NCBI RefSeq assembly: GCF_024807035.1
Contig: NZ_JANUCQ010000001.1
Coordinates: 371,990-435,989, forward strand
Length of the DNA: 64,000 nt
DNA from: Methanococcus voltae PS
GTDB taxonomy: Archaea > AGJL01 > Methanococci > Methanococcales > Methanococcaceae
Direction: 5' to 3'
Below are positions 55,276 to 64,000 of the stretch, in pieces; positions within the stretch are counted from its first letter, which is position 1; each line of letters begins with the position of its first letter. The translations under genes and the position numbers were made by a program. Below the pieces are notes generated by a model. The model searched no databases. It saw only the letters and a program-made list of their open reading frames with translations, and had not been told where the DNA came from.

Positions 55276-55478
55276 AGAATCACCCGCCATTTGTTTAATA
55301 ATATAGTCAATTAATTTTAGGGTATTTCAGGTATTTACTTACAATAATAATTATCTAATTAAAAATTTATATAATTATACATTTAAATTTTATAATATTA
55401 ATGCCAATATAATTACGTAATTAAAAATAACTAATAAAAAGATAAAATAATAAAAAGATAAAATAATAAATTAATAAA

Positions 55479-56801
55479 TTAGTTAGCTGAACTATTGAGG
55501 TACTCGTCTATTTTTTCACTTAAAGTTTTAAATGTCCATTTCATTAAATTTTCATCTTTTTCAAGTAGTGTAAATCTTAATCCCTCATGTTTTGAACAGA
55601 AAGACGTCAATGGTACCATACAAATACCTGAAGCACCCAATAACTGGTAGACAAATCTCTTGTCTTTTTCAACTAAGGAATGTTGTCCACACTGGTCTAA
55701 AACTCCATTTATATACGTGTCTAATTCATTATCCATTTTTAAATGCTGTTTGTCATTTAAAACACCATCGTCAAAGGTTAAAGCTCCATAAAATGCTCCA
55801 TTTGTAAGATTTACTGAAACACCTTCGACTTTATTAATTGTCTTATATGCGTAATTTGAAGCTTTTTCGTAGTATTTTTTACGTTCACCCAAAGATTTTT
55901 CAAACCTTTTATCGCCCATTACCTTAGGTATAATCGTTTGAGGTAATGTAGTTGAACATACTTCTATCATTTTGAATTTACCGATATTTTCAACGTATTT
56001 TTTGAATACTGGGTCTTTATCTTTATTATAAAATTCTGTCCAGCCACAACGGGAGCCAGGCCATGGTAAATCTTTAGAAATACCTTTCATTGAAATTCCG
56101 CAAACATCGTCTATTACTTCTGAAAGGCTAACATGCTTTTTACCATTGTAAACTAAATTTTGGTAAATTTCGTCACATAATATAAATACGTCGTATTCGT
56201 TAGCTATATCTACAATATCACTTAATACTTTCTTAGAATATACTGCACCTGTGGGATTGCCGGGATTTATTAATAATATACCACTAACCGAAGGATTATA
56301 TTTTACCTTATTTTCCAAATCATCCAAATCGGGATACCATAAATTATCTTTATCCAAACTGTACATCACAGGTGAACTATTTGAGTATAAACCTTCTGCA
56401 GATGAATGTGTGGAGTATGCTGGAGTAGGGCCAATTACCCTACATTCTTTTCTCATTAATCCATAAATATTAGTTATAGCATCCCCTAAGCCATTGAAAA
56501 ATATCATATCGTCGGATGTAATCTGAGCTCCATTTTTACTATTGTTTAAATCTGCTAAAAATTCACGTGTTTCTAATAAACCCTGAGTAGGGCAGTAACC
56601 ATATGTTTTATTTTCTAAAGTACTTTCTGAAACTATTTCTTTAATCCATTCGGGCATTTGTTCCCCTTTTGCGATAGGGTCCCCAATATTTTCCCAGATT
56701 ATTTTTTTGCCTAATTTTTGGGCTCTTTCCGCTACTGCAACAATTCCCCTAATTTCGTAAGATAGTTCTTCAGTTCCCTTGTTTACAATATTGTTTCTCA
56801 T
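55479..56801 (-). CDS. PLP-dependent aminotransferase, class I/II
   Basis: The 440 residues include NPGNPTGAVYS near 179-189, CDEIYQNLVY with the PLP-binding Asp and Tyr (D210, Y213), and SKDLPWPGSRCGW with the Schiff-base Lys243. This is fold type I, close to alanine- and aspartate-type aminotransferases; the exact amino acid cannot be told. GGTGAAATT precedes the ATG. Monocistronic. Confidence 0.87.
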   Translation of the reverse strand: MRNNIVNKGTEELSYEIRGIVAVAERAQKLGKKIIWENIGDPIAKGEQMPEWIKEIVSESTLENKTYGYCPTQGLLETREFLADLNNSKNGAQITSDDMIFFNGLGDAITNIYGLMRKECRVIGPTPAYSTHSSAEGLYSNSSPVMYSLDKDNLWYPDLDDLENKVKYNPSVSGILLINPGNPTGAVYSKKVLSDIVDIANEYDVFILCDEIYQNLVYNGKKHVSLSEVIDDVCGISMKGISKDLPWPGSRCGWTEFYNKDKDPVFKKYVENIGKFKMIEVCSTTLPQTIIPKVMGDKRFEKSLGERKKYYEKASNYAYKTINKVEGVSVNLTNGAFYGALTFDDGVLNDKQHLKMDNELDTYINGVLDQCGQHSLVEKDKRFVYQLLGASGICMVPLTSFCSKHEGLRFTLLEKDENLMKWTFKTLSEKIDEYLNSSAN

Positions 56802-57027
56802 AATTTCACCTGAGTATACAACTCGATTTTTTAATTCGAATTGCAGTAGCTTTAATTTTTATACTTGTTATTTTTAAATTTTTATAATTATGTTTAAAAA
56901 ATAAATATTTAATATTATATTAATTTAGTTAATTTATTTAATATTTAGAGGTTATTTATTGTTCTAAATCATTTTTCTGTCAAATTTATATGATTATTTA
57001 TATTTTATGCTATTCTATGGTGATTAC

Positions 57028-57285
57028 TTGGAGATAATTAAACCACGGAATTTATTAATATTGTTATTCATACCTAGTTATTTATGTCTACTACCAATAT
57101 ATTTAAAAGTATTCAAATCAAAAGTTATCAATCATATAATAGAGTTCTATTACATAATAATAACTTTTCAAAAATATATTAATTGTATTTTTAATATATA
57201 TAGTTTTGCATATTCTTTAACAAAAATAATAATTATCCTAAAAATATTAATTGCTAATCTTTATAATAGAGCTCTATTATACTAA
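57028..57285 (+). CDS. Possible small hydrophobic membrane protein
   Basis: The ORF starts at TTG 57028, with GGTGAT four bases upstream, and would encode about 85 residues rich in Ile, Leu, Tyr and Phe, with three or so hydrophobic stretches (NLLILLFIPSYLCLLPIYL, IIEFYYIIITF, KIIIILKILIANLY). The composition is also what A/T-rich non-coding DNA gives when read in frame. The region overlaps two palindromes. I list it at low confidence. Confidence 0.25.
   Translation: MEIIKPRNLLILLFIPSYLCLLPIYLKVFKSKVINHIIEFYYIIITFQKYINCIFNIYSFAYSLTKIIIILKILIANLYNRALLY
57136..57153. repeat. Near-palindrome ATAATAGAG-TTCTATTAC
   Basis: It shares 16 of 18 positions with the perfect palindrome at 57263 and has the same 9-mer half-site on one side. 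Confidence 0.8.
57263..57280. repeat. Perfect 18-bp palindrome ATAATAGAG-CTCTATTAT
   Basis: The two halves are exact reverse complements of each other, and the half-site ATAATAGAG also occurs in a tandem array at 57541. Confidence 0.85.
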
Positions 57286-57540
57286 ATCTAACGAATTTTT
57301 ATAATTATTTTTTAAATTAAAAGATTTTAACTGAGTTATTTTAATATTGGAGATTATTCAAGTTTCAAATATTTTAAAATACGTTTAGATATTATATCAC
57401 TATGTCATAATAATTCATAAATAACATACTCAAATAACAATTTATTAAATCTCGGGAAACAAATGATAAAAGATTTAATACTAAAATACTATAAAATAAA
57501 TAATATGATTAAAATAGTTTATTTAACAATGTTTATACAA

Positions 57541-57574
57541 ATAATAGAGATAATAGAGATAATAGAGATAATAC
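57541..57574. repeat. Three tandem ATAATAGAG copies plus a partial fourth upstream of smc
   Basis: Exact 9-mers at 57541-57549, 57550-57558 and 57559-57567, followed by ATAATAC. The array ends 68 bases before the smc start codon. The same 9-mer is the half-site of the palindromes at 57136 and 57263. Confidence 0.85.
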
Positions 57575-57642
57575 AATATTAAAAAGATATTTCAGAATAA
57601 TAAAAATCTAAATTTATCTAATTATTAAGTAACGGTGTCCTT

Positions 57643-60600
57643 ATGATTTCAATATCCGAAATTCATTTAAAAAATTTCAAATCATTCAAAAATACGAAGT
57701 TAAAAATCCCTGACGGTTTTACTGCAATACTGGGTCCAAATGGCTCGGGAAAGTCAAATACTATCGACGGTATATGTTTTGTTCTTGGAAAAACCTCCGC
57801 CAAATCCTTGAGAGCAGGAAAATTTAACCAACTTATAACCTACCATAATGGAAAAAGGGCAGATTATGCAGAGGTAACTTTATTTTTTGACAATATAAAT
57901 CGTGAAATACCCATAGATTCTGATAAAGTAGGTATTTGCAGAAAAGTAAAGTTAAACGGCGATAATAATTATTACGTTGTTTGGTATGAAGTTGAAAAGC
58001 AAAATACTAAAATAAATACCGAAAGTAGCCAAAAAAAGACTTCAAAAGCTTCAAAAGTGGAAAAAAGACGTAGGATGAAGAAAAATGAAGTTTTAGACCT
58101 TTTAAGTAAGATATCTTTGATTGCAGATGGTCCAAACATCATTTTACAGGGAGATTTGCTTAGGATAATTGATACTTCGCCAAATGAAAGAAGAAAAATC
58201 CTAGATGAAGTCAGCGGAGTTGCAGAATTCGATGAAAAATCGGAAAAAGCAAAAAAAGAGTTATCTCAAGCAAGGGAATATATTGAAAAAATAGATATTA
58301 GGATAAACGAAGTTCGCGCTAATCTAGAGAAATTAAAGAAAGAAAAAGAAGACGCTGAAAAATATACTGTATATAACAAAAAATTAAAAGTTACAAAGTA
58401 TATTTTAACATCTAAAAAAGTAGAATTCTTAAAAATGGTTCTTGACGAAACAAAAGATGAAATAGAAGCTTTAAAAGAGACCAAAAATTGTTATATTCAA
58501 GATATAAGTAATATAGATAGCGAAATAATCGGATTAAAAGTAAAAATCAACGAGTTAGTCAATGAATTAAATGAGAAAGGTAGCGAAGAAGTAATGGAAC
58601 TTCATAAGTCTATCAAAGAATTGGAAGTAAATCTTAATAATGATAAAAATGCACTGGAAAATGCAATAGATGATTTAAAACACACGTTAAAAATGGAAGA
58701 ATCCAAAAATAATGATTTAAACGAAACAAAAGAGAAAATAAATAACATAAGGATTGACACCTTAAAAAAAGAAGCTGAAGCAAAAGTTTTGATTAAAGAA
58801 ATTGAAAAATTAAACGAAGAAAGGCAAAATTTAGAGAAAAAGGTAGAGCAAAGTGAATCTCAAGTTAAAGCTTTAAAAAATCAAGAAAGTAAGCTTTCAG
58901 AACGTATAAACGATACCCAAAAAGAATTATATGGCTTAAAAAACGAATTAAATCAATTAGAAAATACATTAAATAATAGAACTTTCGATTATCAAAAAAA
59001 CAATGAAACAATTGAAAATTTAACAAACCAGATAGCCGAATTTAGTGATTTAGAAGATACTAAAAAACTATACAAGGAATTAGAAGATATAGCAGTTGAA
59101 TTGGAATTTTCAAAGAAAAAATTGCAAGAAAAAATTACTGAACGAAATGATAGTCAGTCAAAATTAGATAATCTTCACTCTGAATATGTTAAAGAAAATG
59201 CGAGAATTAAAACATTAAAAGATATGGAAAACTTTAGTTTAGATAGGGCAGTCAAGGGCGTGCTTGATGCAAAGTTACCTGGTGTGGTAGATATAGCCGG
59301 TAATTTGGCTAAAACTAAAGGTGAATACAAAACAGCCATAGAAGTAGCAGGCGGTGCCAGGTTAAACCACATAGTGGTTAAGAAAATGGATGACGGTTCA
59401 CGAGCTATCAACTATTTAAAACAGAAGAGATTAGGTAGGGCTACATTCTTACCAATGGATAGAATAAAAGGTATGGATGCAAAAGACATTTCAGACACTG
59501 GTATTATTGGAAAAGCTATTGATTTGGTCGAATTTGATATAAAATACACAAATGTATTTAAATTTATCTTTGGAAATACTCATATAGTTGATAATCTTGA
59601 AAATGCCAAAAAATTATCCTTAAAATACAAGGCAAGATTTGTTACTTTAGAGGGTGAAGTTATAGAGCCATCTGGTGCAATGGTTGGGGGTAATATACGC
59701 AGAAACTCAGCTATTAAAGTAGATATCGATATGAAAAAATTAACTAATCTTTCAGAGGATATAAAAGAATTGGAACAAATTTTATCAAATGTTAAAGATG
59801 AAATAGAGCGTTTAAACAATAAAATTAATACATGCAGTACAAGAAAATTAGAGTTGGATAATCGCTTAAAAATTGCTCGAGACCAGGAATTTAAGAAAGA
59901 AGAGATTACAAAATCAAATAATTTAAAGATAAAAGAATTAAATATGTTAAATTCTAAAATAGATGACGAAATTTCAGAATTAACTGACGAAAAGGAAATA
60001 TTATCCCAAAAAGTTCAAAATCTAGATAATAAACTTTCTGAAGTAATGGGGCAACGTGAAAGAATTGTAAACGAGATAAAATCTTATGAAAATTCTGAAC
60101 TGTCAAAAAGAATTAAAGAAATTGACCATAAAATTAGGGAAAATGAAAGTAGCAAGAATACCTTGGAAAATGAGATTAAAAAAGGAGCCATTTTAGTAAA
60201 AGAAGTTTTAATTCCAAAGATTTCAGAGTTAAATTCCAACATTAAATCTCTTGCAGATAAGAAAAATATGTTTAAAAATAGTGTAGAAATTTATAAATCA
60301 AACATAGAATCAAATTCAAGCATATTATCTGATAAAAGAGGAAAATATGAAGAATTAACAAAGGGTTTAAAGGATTTAACCGATAAAAAAGAATGTTACG
60401 AACTAGAAATTGAGAATCTCCAAAATAATAAAGAAGAATTGAGAGAAAAAGCCACTGATATTGATAATCAGGTAAATGTTATAAATGTTGACCGGGCAAA
60501 ATACGAGACAAGGCTAGAGGAAGAGGAAAGAAAGCTTTATTTATGCGATACTCTAGAAAATATCGAAGATATATCTGACGAAATGATAGAAGAAACTTAT

Positions 60601-61242
60601 TCGTTAGAAATTGATGATTTAGAGAGAAATCAAGCACTTTTGGAAAGTAGTATAAAAAAACTCGAACCTGTAAATATGCGAGCTATTGAAGATTATGATT
60701 TTATTAACGAACGTTACGAAGAGTTATTTGGGAAAAGAAAAGAATATGAACAAGAAGAAGGTAAATATTTACAATTAATTTCAGAAGTTCAAAAAAGAAA
60801 GAAAGAAACGTTTATGAAAACTTACGATAGAGTTGCTGAAAACTATGAGCAAATATATGGTGAGATAGGAGGTAATGGTAAACTATCCCTCGAAAATGAG
60901 GAAGACCCATTTTCAGGAGGTCTTTTAATAGATGCTTCACCCATGAATAAGCAGTTACAGAATTTGGATGTTATGAGCGGTGGGGAAAAATCTTTAACCG
61001 CTTTAGCGTTCTTATTTGCCATTCAAAGATTAAATCCATCTCCATTCTACGTTTTAGATGAGGTAGATGCTGCGTTAGACACTAAAAATGCAAGTTTAAT
61101 TGGGGATATGATAAGTAACGCGTCTAAAGAATCGCAATTTATTGTTATATCCCATAGGGAGCAAATGATAAGTAAATCAAACGTTATGTATGGAGTATGT
61201 ATGGAAAATGGGCTTAGTAAAATAGTTTCGGTTAAATTATAG
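57643..61242 (+). CDS. smc: Chromosome segregation ATPase SMC
   Basis: This long-armed ATPase organises and segregates chromosomes, probably with ScpA/ScpB-like partners encoded elsewhere. The 1199 residues have an N-terminal head with Walker A GPNGSGKS at 31-38, two long coiled-coil arms (about 170-500 and 670-1010), a hinge at about 510-650 (PGVVDIAGNLAKTKGEYKTA, RATFLPMDRIKG), and a C-terminal head with signature LDVMSGGEKSLTALAFLF and Walker B SPFYVLDEVDAALD. Residues near 125-150 are a charged insert. The size is full length. GTGTCC precedes the ATG. Confidence 0.97.
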   Translation: MISISEIHLKNFKSFKNTKLKIPDGFTAILGPNGSGKSNTIDGICFVLGKTSAKSLRAGKFNQLITYHNGKRADYAEVTLFFDNINREIPIDSDKVGICRKVKLNGDNNYYVVWYEVEKQNTKINTESSQKKTSKASKVEKRRRMKKNEVLDLLSKISLIADGPNIILQGDLLRIIDTSPNERRKILDEVSGVAEFDEKSEKAKKELSQAREYIEKIDIRINEVRANLEKLKKEKEDAEKYTVYNKKLKVTKYILTSKKVEFLKMVLDETKDEIEALKETKNCYIQDISNIDSEIIGLKVKINELVNELNEKGSEEVMELHKSIKELEVNLNNDKNALENAIDDLKHTLKMEESKNNDLNETKEKINNIRIDTLKKEAEAKVLIKEIEKLNEERQNLEKKVEQSESQVKALKNQESKLSERINDTQKELYGLKNELNQLENTLNNRTFDYQKNNETIENLTNQIAEFSDLEDTKKLYKELEDIAVELEFSKKKLQEKITERNDSQSKLDNLHSEYVKENARIKTLKDMENFSLDRAVKGVLDAKLPGVVDIAGNLAKTKGEYKTAIEVAGGARLNHIVVKKMDDGSRAINYLKQKRLGRATFLPMDRIKGMDAKDISDTGIIGKAIDLVEFDIKYTNVFKFIFGNTHIVDNLENAKKLSLKYKARFVTLEGEVIEPSGAMVGGNIRRNSAIKVDIDMKKLTNLSEDIKELEQILSNVKDEIERLNNKINTCSTRKLELDNRLKIARDQEFKKEEITKSNNLKIKELNMLNSKIDDEISELTDEKEILSQKVQNLDNKLSEVMGQRERIVNEIKSYENSELSKRIKEIDHKIRENESSKNTLENEIKKGAILVKEVLIPKISELNSNIKSLADKKNMFKNSVEIYKSNIESNSSILSDKRGKYEELTKGLKDLTDKKECYELEIENLQNNKEELREKATDIDNQVNVINVDRAKYETRLEEEERKLYLCDTLENIEDISDEMIEETYSLEIDDLERNQALLESSIKKLEPVNMRAIEDYDFINERYEELFGKRKEYEQEEGKYLQLISEVQKRKKETFMKTYDRVAENYEQIYGEIGGNGKLSLENEEDPFSGGLLIDASPMNKQLQNLDVMSGGEKSLTALAFLFAIQRLNPSPFYVLDEVDAALDTKNASLIGDMISNASKESQFIVISHREQMISKSNVMYGVCMENGLSKIVSVKL

Positions 61243-61289
61243 CCTTTAAACATATACTATTACTTAAATCTGTATAATTATCCTTACTA

Positions 61290-61997
61290 TTAATACCACA
61301 TACCTATTTTATTTTTCTTCGAATTCTCTTCAATTTTTAAAAATTTATCTTTTAACTCAAAATCTGAAACATATACTCGAGCATATCCATTTTTTAATAA
61401 TTCTTCATTAAAATTAATGTATTTTTCATTAGATTCATTATCTTTTAAGAATATATATAATAGATAACGTCCATATTTACCTTTTTTATCACTTTTTTTA
61501 TCAAATAATAAATATACTGTTTTATTATCTAATTTTTCAATTGTATAATTCTTTGCAAGTTTACCCCAGAGTTTTAAGTATGTTAAATTCGAAATAAAGC
61601 TATTATCATAATTTTGATATTCATTGGCTTTATTTAATCCATAAGTTTCCGGCGTATCTACGCCCAAAAGTCTTAATTTTATAATGGATTTATTATATTT
61701 TTCCTTACTTTTTGAATCAAAATCCCAGGGGTCTATTAAATAACTATTAGAGTCATTTAAAATTACATCCATGTAAACCGTATCCCCATCAACTATTTTA
61801 TCAACTTTTACAAGTATTTTTTCGTGCGAATTAAAAAATTCGGTATTGTTCATCTCATTAGGGTTTTTATCTAAAGAAAATGAAAAAGATGAAAAAGATG
61901 TACATCCTGAAAATGATAAAATAGCTGTTAATATAATTATTATAACCATATAAAAAATACAATTTCTAAATTTTAATTTGTTTGAATTATCTCTCAT
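61290..61997 (-). CDS. Thermonuclease-like (SNase) lipoprotein or exported protein
   Basis: This is a predicted calcium-dependent nuclease outside the cell. The N-terminus has a basic region, a hydrophobic stretch (VIIIILTAILSFSG) and SFSGC at about 29-33, which resembles a lipobox. The nuclease domain begins at about 58 with KVDKIVDGDTVYMDV, and continues with LRLLGVDTPETYG (conserved Asp and Glu) and KYGRYLLYIFL with the catalytic Arg. It ends EENSKKNKIGMWY. The C-terminal half is acidic and Lys-rich. GTGAT precedes the ATG. It is convergent with smc and follows rtcB by about 110 bp on the same strand. Confidence 0.83.
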   Translation of the reverse strand: MRDNSNKLKFRNCIFYMVIIIILTAILSFSGCTSFSSFSFSLDKNPNEMNNTEFFNSHEKILVKVDKIVDGDTVYMDVILNDSNSYLIDPWDFDSKSKEKYNKSIIKLRLLGVDTPETYGLNKANEYQNYDNSFISNLTYLKLWGKLAKNYTIEKLDNKTVYLLFDKKSDKKGKYGRYLLYIFLKDNESNEKYINFNEELLKNGYARVYVSDFELKDKFLKIEENSKKNKIGMWY

Positions 61998-62107
61998 AAA
62001 ATCACGAAAAAAAGAAAATTAAATGTTTTTTATTATTTTATTATTAGTTATTTTATTATTTTAGTATTTTTATTATTTTAGTATTTTTATTATATTCTTT
62101 CTTTTAA

Positions 62108-63550
62108 TTATCCTTTTACAACCCCTAAAGGTTTCAATCTACTTACTTTAAGTGCAATACCTGAATTATTACATACATCCGCAACTGCTTCGATATCCTT
62201 GTATGCTTCAGGGCATTCTTCAGCAATAACCCCTTTAGAGTCAGCCATTACTAAAATACCTTCTTTTTCTAATTTCTGTTGAATATCTTCACTATTATAC
62301 ATTTTGAGAGCTTTAACTCTACTCAATGTCCTACCTGCACCGTGTGCAGTTGAGCCGAATGTTTTTTCCATTGCTAAATCTGTACCACTTAATAAGTATG
62401 AAGCAGTGCCCATATCTCCAGGAATAATCACTGGTTGACCTACGGCTTTATATATATCTGGTATTTCAGTATGGTTCGGTCCGAAAGCTCTAGTAGCTCC
62501 TTTTCTGTGCACAACAACTGATTTTTCTTTTCCATCTACAATATGCTTTTCCTTTTTAGCAATGTTATGAGCAACGTCGTAAACTATTTCCATGTCCATA
62601 TCTTCATAGGAAGTTTTGAAGACTTTTTCGAAGGCTTCTCTTACCCAATGGGTAATTAATTGTCTGTTTGCCCAAGCGTAGTTAGCACCACAGGACATAG
62701 CTTTAAAGTAAGCTTCTCCTTCTTCTGAATTAATTGGAGCACAAGCCAACTGTCTATCTGGAATATTTATATTGTATTTTCTCGTAGCGTTCTCCATTTT
62801 TCTTAAGTAATCCGCACATATTTGGTGACCAAGACCTCTTGAACCAGTGTGAACCATAATCATAAGTTGGTCTTTTTCAACGCCGTAAACTTTTGCGGTT
62901 TCATCGTTAAATATTTCATCCACGTATTGAATTTCTAAGAAGTGGTTTCCACTACCTAATGAACCTAGTTGTGGCTTTCCTCTTTTTTTAGCACTTTCTG
63001 AAACAAAACTAGCGTCTGCTTCTTTCATCCTACCGTTTTCTTCTATTCTTTCAAGGTCTCCTTTTAAGCCGTAACCTTCGTTGATTGCCCATTCGACACC
63101 TTCTTCTAAAACAGTGTCAATTTGGTTATTATCAAGCCTAATTTTACCTTTGCTACCTAATCCGGATGGTACATTGACGAATATCTCGTTTAAAAGTTCT
63201 TTTAACTTTGCTTTATCTTCTACATCTTTTTTGAATAAATTGGTTTTTATTAATCTAACACCACAGTTAATATCAAAACCAACTCCTCCTGGACTTATAA
63301 CACCAGTCCTTTCATCAAATGCAGCAACACCGCCAATACAAAAGCCATAGCCATAGTGGCAATCAGGCATTGCTAAAGAATATTTCTGAATACCCGGAAG
63401 GCAAGCAACATTAGCTATTTGCTCAAATACGTCTTTTTGAAGTCCTTCGTATAATTCATCATTTAAATAAACGTTTCCCTTTACTTTCATTCCTTTTTTG
63501 TAAGTTTCAGGTAATTCCCATACATTTTCGTTAATTTTTTGTAGTTCCAT
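62108..63550 (-). CDS. rtcB: RNA-splicing ligase RtcB
   Basis: This ligase joins tRNA halves after intron removal and repairs RNA, using GTP and manganese. The 480 residues include [35 protein letters not shown] with the metal ligand Cys96, [29 protein letters not shown], and the guanylylated histidine H403 in [12 protein letters not shown]. The ending [21 protein letters not shown] is the usual RtcB C-terminus. There is no intein. GGTTGAT precedes the ATG. Confidence 0.96.
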   Translation of the reverse strand: MELQKINENVWELPETYKKGMKVKGNVYLNDELYEGLQKDVFEQIANVACLPGIQKYSLAMPDCHYGYGFCIGGVAAFDERTGVISPGGVGFDINCGVRLIKTNLFKKDVEDKAKLKELLNEIFVNVPSGLGSKGKIRLDNNQIDTVLEEGVEWAINEGYGLKGDLERIEENGRMKEADASFVSESAKKRGKPQLGSLGSGNHFLEIQYVDEIFNDETAKVYGVEKDQLMIMVHTGSRGLGHQICADYLRKMENATRKYNINIPDRQLACAPINSEEGEAYFKAMSCGANYAWANRQLITHWVREAFEKVFKTSYEDMDMEIVYDVAHNIAKKEKHIVDGKEKSVVVHRKGATRAFGPNHTEIPDIYKAVGQPVIIPGDMGTASYLLSGTDLAMEKTFGSTAHGAGRTLSRVKALKMYNSEDIQQKLEKEGILVMADSKGVIAEECPEAYKDIEAVADVCNNSGIALKVSRLKPLGVVKG

Positions 63551-63791
63551 TTTATCAACCTTATAATACGATTGTTTTATTTTTAATTATATACTAATAA
63601 ATGTGTTATAAAGATATCTATTAATTTTTTTACCTATATATTATTTTTTGATTTTTCACATAATTACACTAAAAAAATAATTAGCGAATAAGTTAAAAAA
63701 ATAAATCAAAAATCAAAAATCAAAAATATGGAATATAAAATATGGAATATAAAATATAAAATAATTCACAATAATATTAAAATTTGCAATA

Positions 63792-64000
63792 TTATAATTC
63801 ATGTGTTAAAGTGCCGTAAAAGCCATATATCGTATAGGATATAAGGCATAATACCAACGGAATTGGTTGTCCAAGTACTCCAATCAATAATGCTAATGAA
63901 AATACTGATAGGTACACTCTACGAGGATACTTTGGATATCTTATGTCGCAAATCATCAACAACCCGGCCACTAAATAAACAAATAAAACAATATAACCTA
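63792..64000 (-). CDS. pssA: Probable archaetidylserine synthase (PssA-like), C-terminal part only
   Basis: The minus strand is open from the window end to TAA at 63792-63794, giving the last 69 residues; the start lies outside. The translation has three hydrophobic helices and the segment LLMICDIRYPKYPRRVYL. A C-terminal IRYPKxxRR after a membrane helix is typical of the CDP-alcohol phosphatidyltransferase PssA group, which makes archaetidylserine in archaeal membranes. The catalytic motif lies in the missing part, so the assignment is tentative. Confidence 0.5.
   Translation of the reverse strand, partial: GYIVLFVYLVAGLLMICDIRYPKYPRRVYLSVFSLALLIGVLGQPIPLVLCLISYTIYGFYGTLTHEL

Larger units (their letters stand above)
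56802..57642. other. 841-bp A/T-rich spacer upstream of smc
   Basis: The longest gap in the window, between divergent aminotransferase and smc genes. It has the ATAATAGAG palindromes and tandem array annotated separately, and a hydrophobic ORF (57028-57285) that could start at TTG 57028 after GGTGAT. Nothing else was recognised. Confidence 0.5.

Noticed and set aside
57007-57285. The ATG-start version (92 codons) of the hydrophobic ORF upstream of smc
   Set aside because: The ATG at 57007 has no ribosome binding site; a TTG at 57028 has one, but even that is kept only as a low-confidence call.
56802-57642. The A/T-rich smc spacer as a replication origin
   Set aside because: No Cdc6/Orc gene is near and no known origin recognition box was identified; the ATAATAGAG repeats alone do not support it.

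Overview
This window looks like chromosomal DNA of a mesophilic methanogenic archaeon of the genus Methanococcus, probably close to M. voltae (species is inference). The reasons are an F420-reducing [NiFe]-hydrogenase operon (fruADGB), archaeal information-processing genes (RPA-like single-strand binding protein, LonB, aCPSF2-type beta-CASP nuclease, SMC, RtcB, KEOPS Pcc1, MEMO1, CobY), strong GGTGA-type Shine-Dalgarno sites, ATG/GTG/TTG starts, and very A+T-rich DNA with almost purely A/T spacers. FruA contains an in-frame TGA read as selenocysteine, with an archaeal SECIS element just after the gene; this strongly supports Methanococcus.

Layout: 0-5 kb has a truncated HEAT-like gene, the large RPA, an orphan CbiQ/EcfT permease and the corrin methyltransferase CbiH. 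5-15 kb has a secreted multi-chagasin protein, a ferredoxin-like protein, a purine permease, a radical SAM protein, a PP-loop ATPase with Pcc1, and a VIT1-like membrane protein with a DUF2115 gene. 15-25 kb has ArgS and RqcH (divergent), a GNAT, a hydrogenase maturation protease, LonB, a Cys-cluster protein and UPF0147. 25-30 kb has an AI-2E family permease, a class II aldolase, and a membrane-anchored winged-helix regulator divergent from an aldehyde:ferredoxin oxidoreductase homologue. 30-34.3 kb is the fru hydrogenase operon. 34.3-42.7 kb has two tiny genes, MEMO1, a permease/thioredoxin pair, a zinc-ribbon microprotein, a PRC-barrel protein, CobY and the feoA-orf-feoB iron-uptake locus. 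43-57 kb is mostly housekeeping: Asd, NadA, PAC2, DUF473, a NERD-UvrD helicase, thymidylate synthase, an amidohydrolase, aCPSF2, an IMPACT-family protein, an iron-sulfur flavoprotein and an aminotransferase. 57-64 kb has SMC, a nuclease lipoprotein, RtcB and the end of a probable archaetidylserine synthase gene.

The genes are mostly single or in short pairs, and no mobile element, CRISPR array, tRNA or rRNA was seen. Functional links: hydrogen metabolism (fruADGB, with the HycI-like protease at 20.3 kb probably serving another hydrogenase), corrinoid synthesis (CbiH, CbiQ, CobY), metal uptake (Feo), RNA and protein quality control (RqcH, LonB, RtcB, aCPSF2), and tRNA modification (Pcc1, possibly the PP-loop ATPase).

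The most notable non-coding structures are the SECIS element, perfect palindromes in the fruA and feoA promoter regions, a five-copy 11-bp array before lonB, a 9-mer (ATAATAGAG) used both in tandem and in palindromes before smc, and a 12-bp tandem repeat before the thymidylate synthase gene. Several proteins carry low-complexity Asn/Lys/Ser-rich inserts that coincide with short DNA repeats.
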